22,559 bases of DNA from [Eubacterium] saphenum (GTDB lineage: Bacteria; Bacillota; Clostridia; Oscillospirales; Ruminococcaceae), in assembly GCA_004555855.1 (NCBI GenBank), contig SFJQ01000018.1:1-22559 (forward strand). The letters run 5' to 3'. How positions within the stretch are numbered: the stretch's first letter is position 1; each line of letters opens with the position of its first letter. Below the pieces are notes generated by a model. It was not told the origin of the DNA, made no database searches, and saw only the letters and a list, made by a program, of their open reading frames with translations. Below are positions 6,817 to 12,067 of this stretch, one piece after another. The position numbers and the translations under genes are program-made.

Positions 6817-6964
6817 TGCCGGGGGTACTTTTTTTAAAGTTGAGAGAACGCAGATACACGACTGTCGAGAAATCGTCAGATGCGAGGAAGCAGATGGCGG
6901 TTTATCGGCAGTCGAGAATGTTCAACCCTTTGAACCTGTTGGTTAATACCATCGAAGGAAGGCG
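6817..6964 (+). promoter_or_regulatory. TPP (THI element) riboswitch aptamer
   Basis: Hallmarks of the thiamine pyrophosphate aptamer in order: P1 TGCC/GGCG (6817-6820, 6961-6964); P2 GGGT/ACCC (6823-6826, 6925-6928); P3 ACTTT/AAAGT (6827-6840); the TGAGA element (6841-6845); then CCCTTTGAACCTG, GGTTAATACC and ATCGAAGGAA (to 6960), the pyrophosphate-binding half. About 79 nt are inserted between TGAGA and ACCC (6846-6924) and fold into an extra arm: GAAC/GTTC, CGACTG (6859-6864)/CAGTCG (6909-6914) and AAATCG (6870-6875)/CGGTTT (6898-6903). Binding TPP is expected to turn down thiD-thiC-thiE. Confidence 0.96.
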
Positions 6965-7008
6965 GATTTTCACAGATGAAATCCTCGCTTTTCGCGGGGA
7001 ATTTTTTT
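6964..7008 (+). terminator. Riboswitch expression platform: antiterminator and intrinsic terminator
   Basis: Terminator: TCCTCGC (6982-6988) pairs with GCGGGGA (6994-7000, one G-T pair), followed by seven T (7002-7008). Competing fold: GGATTT (6964-6969), partly shared with P1, pairs with AAATCC (6979-6984), which removes the foot of the terminator. So TPP-stabilised P1 favours the terminator. The thiD ribosome site GGAGG (7009-7013) begins on the very next base. Confidence 0.85.
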
Positions 7009-7019
7009 GGAGGTAATTT

Positions 7020-7847
7020 ATGCAGAGCGTGAAAAAATGCCTTACTATCGCAGGTTCCGACTGCTCGGGCGGCGCAGGTATCCAAGCAGACCTCAAAACC
7101 TTCGCCGCGCACAAGTGCTACGGCGCAAGCGTTATCACGTCCGTCGTCGCAGAAAACACCTCGCGCGTTATCTCCGTGTTCAATCTCCCCGCAGATGAAG
7201 TCGCAAAGCAGCTTGACGCCGTTTTCGAGGACGTTGAAATCGACGCGGTGAAGCTCGGTATGCTCCCGACTCCCGAAATCGTCAAAACAGTTGCTCAAAA
7301 GCTCTCGGAGTTTAAGCCAAAACACATCGTCTGCGACCCCGTCCTCGTTGCCACAAGCGGCGACGCGCTCTCCGACAGCGGCATTATCCCCGCTTATATC
7401 GAGCATATTTTCCCGATTGTCGATTTGCTCACGCCGAATATCCCCGAAGCTGAAGGCTTCACGGGCGACAAGATAAACAACATCAGCGATATGAAATCCG
7501 CAGCTCAGAAAATCGCTTCGCTCGGCGCAAGGGCTGTTCTCGTTAAGGGAGGACACCTCGATACAGGTCACGCAACCGATATCCTCCTGTACGAAAATAT
7601 GCCGAAAAACGAGCCGATGCTGATAAAAGCAATCAAAATCGACTCCCCGAATACCCACGGGACAGGCTGCACGCTCTCGTCGGCTATCACCGCAAATCTT
7701 GCAAACGGTTTTGCGCTCGGAGGTGCCGTTTTCAGCGCAAAGGACTTCATCACCGAAGCAATTTCCAAGTCCTACACGGTCGGCAAAGGTCACAGCCCCG
7801 TTAACCATTTTTATGCGCTTTGGGATAATAAAAACACGGCGAGATAA
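7020..7847 (+). CDS. thiD: Hydroxymethylpyrimidine / HMP-phosphate kinase
   Basis: A 275-residue ribokinase-fold kinase that phosphorylates 4-amino-5-hydroxymethyl-2-methylpyrimidine (HMP) twice to HMP-PP for thiamine synthesis, in the cytoplasm. Signature segments are complete: TIAGSDCSGGAGIQADLKTF at residues 8-27 (substrate site), ADEVAKQLDAVFEDVEIDAV, VCDPVLVATSGD, LLTPNIPEAE, and the anion-hole/catalytic loop NTHGTGCTLSSAI (about residues 210-222) with the catalytic Cys of the family. Length is normal for ThiD (about 265-275), with no ThiE fusion. Start set by GGAGG 6 bases upstream. First gene of the riboswitch-controlled operon; 71 bp separate it from thiC. Confidence 0.97.
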   Translation: MQSVKKCLTIAGSDCSGGAGIQADLKTFAAHKCYGASVITSVVAENTSRVISVFNLPADEVAKQLDAVFEDVEIDAVKLGMLPTPEIVKTVAQKLSEFKPKHIVCDPVLVATSGDALSDSGIIPAYIEHIFPIVDLLTPNIPEAEGFTGDKINNISDMKSAAQKIASLGARAVLVKGGHLDTGHATDILLYENMPKNEPMLIKAIKIDSPNTHGTGCTLSSAITANLANGFALGGAVFSAKDFITEAISKSYTVGKGHSPVNHFYALWDNKNTAR

Positions 7848-7871
7848 TTTCCGGCGATTAAAACGAAATTT

Positions 7872-7900
7872 TCGGCTGTCGGTTTCGGCAAGCCGATTTT
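7872..7900 (+). other. Hairpin with short T-run between thiD and thiC
   Basis: TCGGCT (7872-7877) pairs with AGCCGA (7891-7896), loop of 13, followed by TTTT (7897-7900). It may act as a weak, leaky terminator or mRNA processing barrier inside the operon. The thiC ribosome site AGAAAGGTG follows at about 7903. Confidence 0.4.
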
Positions 7901-7918
7901 ATAGAAAGGTGCTTTAAT

Positions 7919-9232
7919 ATGAGAGAATACGCAACGCAAATGGAAGCGGCAAAAAAGGGAATTATCACTCCCGAGATGAAAATTGTCGCGGAGAAGGAAT
8001 ATTGGGACGCGGAGAAAATCCGTGAAAAGGTCGCGACAGGCGAAATCGCTATCCCCGCGAATATCAACCACAAATCGCTCTCGCCGGAGGGTATCGGCGG
8101 CGGTCTTCGGACGAAAATCAACGTTAATCTCGGAATTTCCGGCGACGCAAAGGACTATGAACTCGAAATGCAGAAGGTTGATATGTCCATAAAATTCGGC
8201 GCGGAGGCTATTATGGATTTGTCAAACTACGGCAAAACCAACACTTTCCGCAGGGAACTTGTCGCTAAATCGCCCGCGATGATTGGAACTGTGCCGATGT
8301 ATGACGCTATCGGTTATCTTGAAAAGGATTTGCTCGATATCAAGGCGGAGGATTTCCTCAGAGTTGTCCGCGCGCACGCCGAAGAAGGCGTGGATTTTAT
8401 GACAATTCACGCGGGTATCAACCGCCGCGCTGTTGAGGCTTTCAGACGCGACCCGCGCAAGATGAACATTGTTTCGCGCGGCGGCTCGCTGCTCTTCGCA
8501 TGGATGATGATGACGGGAAATGAGAACCCGTTCTATGAGTTTTACGATGATGTTCTCGATATTCTCCGCGAATTTGACGTCACGATTTCCCTCGGCGACG
8601 CGCTTCGCCCCGGCTGCATAGACGACAGCACAGACGCCGGACAAATCGCCGAGCTTATCGAACTGGGTGCGCTCACCGAAAGAGCTTGGGCGCGTGATGT
8701 TCAGGTTATGGTTGAAGGTCCGGGGCACATGGCAATGAACGAAATTGCCGCGAATATGCAGCTTCAGAAGCGTATCTGCCACAATGCGCCGTTCTATGTT
8801 CTCGGTCCGCTTGTCACCGATATTTTCCCCGGCTATGACCACATCACAAGCGCAATCGGCGGGGCAATCGCTGCCGCTTCGGGCGCGGATTTCCTGTGCT
8901 ATGTCACTCCCGCGGAACACCTTCGTCTGCCCGATTTGAGCGACGTTAAGGAGGGAATCATCGCCTCTAAAATCGCCGCGCACGCTGCCGATATCGCAAA
9001 GGGCGTACCTCACGCGCGCGATAAGGACAACGAAATGGCTGAGGCTCGTCACAAGGTTGACTGGGACGAAATGTTCAAAATCGCTGTTGACGAGGAGAAA
9101 GCGCGCGCTTACTTTGAAAGCACGCCGCCTGCTGACAGGCACACCTGCTCGATGTGCGGAAAAATGTGCGCGGTGAGAACCACTAATATGATTCTTGAGG
9201 GAAAAGAAGTCAAGTTCTGCTCGGAGAAATAA
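7919..9232 (+). CDS. thiC: Phosphomethylpyrimidine synthase (HMP-P synthase)
   Basis: A 437-residue radical SAM enzyme that rearranges 5-aminoimidazole ribotide into HMP-phosphate, the first step of the thiamine pyrimidine branch. Typical segments: IPANINHKSLSPEGIGGGLR (residues about 44-63), IMDLSNYGKT, VDFMTIHAGINRRAV, SRGGSLLFAWM, LGDALRPGCIDDSTDAGQ, VMVEGPGHMAMNEI, LGPLVTDIFPGYDHITSAIG. The 4Fe-4S cluster motif sits at the extreme C-terminus, CSMCGKMC (Cys410, 413, 417); this short spacing is that of the compact clostridial-type ThiC, which also lacks the long N-terminal domain of the E. coli enzyme. Start: ATG with AGAAAGGTG about 8 bases upstream. Iron-sulfur and radical chemistry fit an anaerobe. 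Confidence 0.98.
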   Translation: MREYATQMEAAKKGIITPEMKIVAEKEYWDAEKIREKVATGEIAIPANINHKSLSPEGIGGGLRTKINVNLGISGDAKDYELEMQKVDMSIKFGAEAIMDLSNYGKTNTFRRELVAKSPAMIGTVPMYDAIGYLEKDLLDIKAEDFLRVVRAHAEEGVDFMTIHAGINRRAVEAFRRDPRKMNIVSRGGSLLFAWMMMTGNENPFYEFYDDVLDILREFDVTISLGDALRPGCIDDSTDAGQIAELIELGALTERAWARDVQVMVEGPGHMAMNEIAANMQLQKRICHNAPFYVLGPLVTDIFPGYDHITSAIGGAIAAASGADFLCYVTPAEHLRLPDLSDVKEGIIASKIAAHAADIAKGVPHARDKDNEMAEARHKVDWDEMFKIAVDEEKARAYFESTPPADRHTCSMCGKMCAVRTTNMILEGKEVKFCSEK

Positions 9233-9239
9233 TAAAAAT

Positions 9240-9265
9240 TCCCCCGTTTTTCGCGGGGGATTTTT
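9240..9265 (+). terminator. Internal terminator-like hairpin between thiC and thiE
   Basis: TCCCCCG (9240-9246) pairs with CGGGGGA (9254-9260), followed by five T (9261-9265). The thiE ribosome site GAGAGG (9266-9271) starts directly after. The stem starts 7 bases past the thiC stop codon, so a ribosome finishing thiC could cover its 5' arm and let polymerase through; without translation it should terminate. Confidence 0.75.
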
Positions 9266-9276
9266 GAGAGGTTTTT

Positions 9277-9909
9277 ATGGATAAGAAACAAATCGACTAC
9301 ACGCTCTATTTCGTCACAGACAGGGAGCTTATGTCCTGCGATACCGTTGAGCAATCGGTTGAGCGGGCAATTGACGGCGGCGCTTCGGTTATTCAGCTGC
9401 GAGAGAAGAATTTGTCCTCGCGAGAGTTCTACGAAACGGCTCTGCGCGTGCTTGAAATCACAAAGTCGCGAAACGTCCCGCTTATCATCAACGACAGGCT
9501 CGATATCTGTCTTGCGGCGGGCGCGGACGGCGTTCACCTCGGACAATCGGATATCCCGTGCAAAATCGCGCGGGAAATCCTCGGAGAAGGCAAAATCATC
9601 GGCGTTTCCTCGCACAATCCCAAAGAAGCGCTTCAAGCCCAAAATGACGGCGCGGATTATCTCGGCGTGGGAGCGGCTTTTTCCACTTCCACGAAATCCA
9701 ACACAACGCCCGTTTCTCCCGAAACTATCCTTGCAATCCGCAAAGCCGTAACGCTTCCGTTTGTGGTAATTGGCGGCGTGAACGAGAAAAATATCTCGCA
9801 ATTGTATGGACTTGGAATCAACGGCGCGGCAGTCGTTTCGGCAATCTGCGCGAAGCCCGATATCACCGCTGCCGCTCGCGAAATGCGAAAAGCCGCTCAA
9901 ATGCTGTAA
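9277..9909 (+). CDS. thiE: Thiamine phosphate synthase
   Basis: A 210-residue TIM-barrel enzyme that joins HMP-PP with the thiazole phosphate to give thiamine phosphate. All family landmarks are present: YFVTDRE (residues 11-17), QLREKN (40s), LIINDRLDICLAAGADGVHL with GQSD, DYLGVGAAFSTSTK (pyrophosphate-binding stretch), VVIGGVNEKNI and a C-terminal helix. Length is standard. The ATG has GAGAGG 5 bases upstream. It is the last gene of the operon; no thiazole-branch gene (thiG, thiH, thiS, thiF) or thiM lies in the window, so thiazole phosphate must come from genes elsewhere or from salvage. It converges on the radical SAM gene, whose stop codon is only 5 bp away. Confidence 0.97.
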   Translation: MDKKQIDYTLYFVTDRELMSCDTVEQSVERAIDGGASVIQLREKNLSSREFYETALRVLEITKSRNVPLIINDRLDICLAAGADGVHLGQSDIPCKIAREILGEGKIIGVSSHNPKEALQAQNDGADYLGVGAAFSTSTKSNTTPVSPETILAIRKAVTLPFVVIGGVNEKNISQLYGLGINGAAVVSAICAKPDITAAAREMRKAAQML

Positions 9910-9914
9910 ATCAA

Positions 9915-10823
9915 TCAAATTCCCGTCAAATCAAAGCTCGGCGTGTACTCCTCTTTCGCCGAGCTTTTTTCCTGCATAAACCCCTGCAAACCCGCTTCCA
10001 GAACAGCGTCAAGCGCTTTTTCATACTCGAATGTCGTTATTCGGCGGTTCATTTTAGCAAAATCGGGGTTGGTTTTCACCTCGCCAAACGGCGTGTACTG
10101 GCTCATCAGGCTGAACAGTATTTCCCCGCCAAACCGCTCCCCGACTCGCTTTATCACCTCAACGCTGTCCTTGTAGCAATTCGGCAGAACCAAGTGACGC
10201 ACGATTGTTCCTTTTCGCAGAATTTCTCCGCTCTCGTCAAAAACCGGCTTCCCCGTCTGCCTCACCATCTCGGATACCGCGCTCATCGCGATTTCAAAAT
10301 ATCGCGGCGAGCTCGACAGCCTCACGGCAAGCTCGTCCGAAAAATACTTCACATCGGGCAGGTAAATATCGACTAGTCCCTCCAGCGTTTTCAGCGTTTC
10401 CACCCGCTCGTAACCGCCGCTGTTGTACACAATCGGGATAGAAAGTCCGCGCTTTTTCGCAATTTCAAGCGACCTTATTATCTGCGGCACAAAGTGCGTC
10501 GGATTCACGAGATTTATATTCATCGCGCCATGCTCCTCTAACTCAAGAAATATCTCGCACAAGCGCTCCTCGCTTATCTCTTTGCCCTTTTTCTCACGGC
10601 TTATCTCGTTATTCTGACAGAATTTGCACCTCATCACGCACCCCGAGAAAAAAACCGCGCCGCTCCCGCTTTTCCCCGATATGCACGGCTCCTCCCACAT
10701 GTGCAATCCCGCTCTTGCCGCCACAACCCGCTCGCCCATTCCGCAAAAGCCCCCACCTTTTGACCGCTCTGCCCTGCACCGCCTCGGGCACAACTCGCAC
10801 TTTTCCCTCTCCCTCTCGCTCAT
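9915..10823 (-). CDS. Radical SAM protein, PflX/COG1313-like putative activating enzyme
   Basis: A 302-residue protein with the radical SAM cluster motif Cys62-x3-Cys66-x2-Cys69 in FFSGCVMRCKFCQNNEIS, followed by NLVNPTHFVPQI and VYNSGGYERVETLK, which mark the group annotated as putative pyruvate-formate-lyase-activating enzyme (PflX, COG1313). An extra N-terminal cysteine set, CELCPRRC at residues 9-16, with Cys27 is also typical. The group's real substrate is not established, so a PFL-activase role should not be assumed. ATG at 10823 is the only start before an in-frame TGA 21 bases upstream; GGAG lies 12 bases away, a loose spacing. Its last codons overlap the terminator of the opposing thi operon, and copy 2 of the structured repeat lies 44 bp upstream. 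Confidence 0.9.
   Translation of the reverse strand: MSEREREKCELCPRRCRAERSKGGGFCGMGERVVAARAGLHMWEEPCISGKSGSGAVFFSGCVMRCKFCQNNEISREKKGKEISEERLCEIFLELEEHGAMNINLVNPTHFVPQIIRSLEIAKKRGLSIPIVYNSGGYERVETLKTLEGLVDIYLPDVKYFSDELAVRLSSSPRYFEIAMSAVSEMVRQTGKPVFDESGEILRKGTIVRHLVLPNCYKDSVEVIKRVGERFGGEILFSLMSQYTPFGEVKTNPDFAKMNRRITTFEYEKALDAVLEAGLQGFMQEKSSAKEEYTPSFDLTGI
9933..9970 (+). terminator. Terminator of the thi operon, inside the opposing gene
   Basis: AAAGCTCGGCG (9933-9943) pairs over 11 bp with CGCCGAGCTTT (9957-9967), loop of 13, T-run 9965-9970. It begins 24 bases after the thiE stop codon and lies entirely inside the 3' coding end of the minus-strand radical SAM gene. On the minus strand only a short GCTTTGATTT follows, so termination is stronger for the thi side. 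Confidence 0.88.
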
Positions 10824-10867
10824 TCTCGCTTTCTTCTCCTCTCAATGTTCCCGCGCGCCCCCCGCTT

Positions 10868-10994
10868 CGCGGTTCTCGTTTGTTTTGCCGCAGGCAAAAC
10901 CGCGGCGCGCAGCTCCGCGAAATTTGCGTAGCAAATTTAAACGAGAACCGCGGCTTTTCCGAATCTACCCCGTAAGGGGTGGGTGAGGAAAAGC
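10868..10994 (+). repeat. Structured dispersed repeat, copy 2 (cruciform element)
   Basis: A 127-bp copy of the element at 4598-4721. Same 14-bp outer inverted repeat (10868-10881 with 10939-10952) closing three directly adjacent hairpins: A 10882-10900 (8-bp stem GTTTTGCC/GGCAAAAC, loop GCA), B 10901-10919 (7 of 8 pairs, loop GCA), C 10920-10938 (8 bp, loop GTA). Hairpin D 10953-10994 keeps the outer stem GCTTTTCC/GGAAAAGC but its inner stem is ACCCC/GGGGT with a GTAA loop. Against copy 1, hairpin A gains one full base pair (a G and its C partner) and hairpin B swaps A-T for G-C. It sits between the flagellar operon terminator and the radical SAM gene. Confidence 0.9.
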
Positions 10995-11046
10995 ACCTGC
11001 GCAGCACGCTTTCCGGGCTTTTCGCCCGCATTTCCCGCATTATCAT

Positions 11047-11079
11047 AAAAATGCCGCCTCGCGTCCTTGCTTGGCGGCA
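11047..11079 (-). terminator. Intrinsic terminator of the flagellar operon
   Basis: On the minus strand TGCCGCC (11073-11079) pairs with GGCGGCA (11052-11058), loop of 14, followed by TTTTT (complement of 11047-11051). It lies 11 bases beyond the stop codon of the last flagellar gene. Confidence 0.88.
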
Positions 11080-11090
11080 ATTCTGTTTGA

Positions 11091-11576
11091 TTAAAGGTTG
11101 CGGTTTAGCGACTGTCCCGTGGCTCTTCCGACAACCGCGCTGTTGTAATATCCGATTTTCTGCTTGGTTTGCTTAAGCGCTTCAAGCTCGCGGCGCGAAT
11201 CAATATGCTGATTCTTGAACTGACCCGAGATGATTTTGTCCTTGTCGAGTATCCTCTGCTTCGCCACGGCTATGCTCCTCTGCAAAAGTTGGAGATTTTT
11301 GTGCTCCTCGTCAAGCGGCGTGCTGATGTAACTGCCATTGATGAGCGCCTTCAAAAGCGCCGCCTCGTCGGGATTTTCAAACTCAAGAACTGCGTCAAGG
11401 TCGTCCTTTAACTCATCGAGTGTTGCGATAAGCTCATTTCTGGCAATAAGCCCCTGCTGGATAACCTCAAGGTCTGCGTTTATCATATTATCCGTCTGCT
11501 TTTCGTATTCCTGAAGTGTGGCGAGGATTTTCTCCATAATTTCCCGCACCTTTTCACAGCCAAAAAGCTCTGCCAT
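11091..11576 (-). CDS. Putative flagellar chaperone, FliT/FlgN-like
   Basis: A 161-residue, almost wholly alpha-helical protein with coiled-coil character (residues 8-70 and 90-140) and no signal peptide or cysteine motif. It is the last gene of the flagellar operon, directly after fliD and fliS, the place where FliT (the FliD export chaperone) is found in Bacillus. Sequence identity to FliT is not recognisable by eye, and the helical layout also fits FlgN-type chaperones, so the call rests mostly on position. The frame opens at 11609, but the ATG at 11576 has a strong GGGGAG 4 bases upstream and is preferred. Likely role: keeping a secreted flagellar subunit soluble and delivering it to the export gate. 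Confidence 0.6.
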   Translation of the reverse strand: MAELFGCEKVREIMEKILATLQEYEKQTDNMINADLEVIQQGLIARNELIATLDELKDDLDAVLEFENPDEAALLKALINGSYISTPLDEEHKNLQLLQRSIAVAKQRILDKDKIISGQFKNQHIDSRRELEALKQTKQKIGYYNSAVVGRATGQSLNRNL

Positions 11577-11621
11577 AATTCTCCCCTCTTTCCTTAAAGG
11601 TTTTCTCACACAATTTTCTCG

Positions 11622-12038
11622 TTAGACAATGCCCTTTTTCTTGTGGTTCTGAGCGTCCTGCGCCTCGATTTCCTGCCGCGTCATCTGGCTAATCTGCGTG
11701 AATGCGTCGCGCAATTCCCCTACGAGCGGGATTATCTTCTTCACTTCCGTGCAGTCCTTGCTCACGTTTGCCTTGACTATCTCCTTGTAGAAGAAAATGT
11801 AATAGCTGTCAAGCTCCTTCGATATCGGTATCGACATATCCAGCGACTCGCGCAGCGCGTCAATGCAGTCCTCCGCCTTGATGAACGCCGTGTTCGCCTT
11901 CATATTGTCCTTCGCCTCAACATAGCTTATCGCAATCGCAAGCTGCCGCTCAATTTCACTGTACAGCTTTATCACAACCTCAACAGGCGTCATTGTCGTA
12001 ACCGACTGCTTTTTGTATTCGGAATAAGGATTTATCAT
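11622..12038 (-). CDS. fliS: Flagellin export chaperone FliS
   Basis: A 138-residue four-helix protein that binds the C-terminus of flagellin in the cytoplasm and keeps it unpolymerised until export. The N-terminus NPYSEYKKQSVTTMTPVEVV matches the FliS signature (YxxxxVxTaspxeLixxLYdga), followed by KLYSEIERQLAIAI, and SELDSYYIFFYKEIVKANV-type helix 3 with LDxYY near residues 75-80. Length is typical (about 125-140). It lies 29 bp after fliD, the conserved neighbour. Flagellin itself is not in this window. ATG start with GGAGAGGGAACG upstream. Confidence 0.93.
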   Translation of the reverse strand: MINPYSEYKKQSVTTMTPVEVVIKLYSEIERQLAIAISYVEAKDNMKANTAFIKAEDCIDALRESLDMSIPISKELDSYYIFFYKEIVKANVSKDCTEVKKIIPLVGELRDAFTQISQMTRQEIEAQDAQNHKKKGIV

Positions 12039-12067
12039 CTGCGTTCCCTCTCCTTATTTTCGGATTT

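Noticed and set aside
6816..7016. Plus-strand ORF of 66 codons before thiD
   Set aside because: It lies on the TPP riboswitch and terminator and has no ribosome site.
6876..7808. Long minus-strand open frame opposite thiD
   Set aside because: Shadow of a GC-rich coding strand; no family features, while the thiD frame is unmistakable. The same holds for the frames opposite thiC, FlgL and FlgK.
10609..11046. 145-codon minus-strand ORF covering repeat copy 2 and the radical SAM start
   Set aside because: It overlaps the real radical SAM gene in another frame and crosses the repeat and hairpins; no ribosome site.
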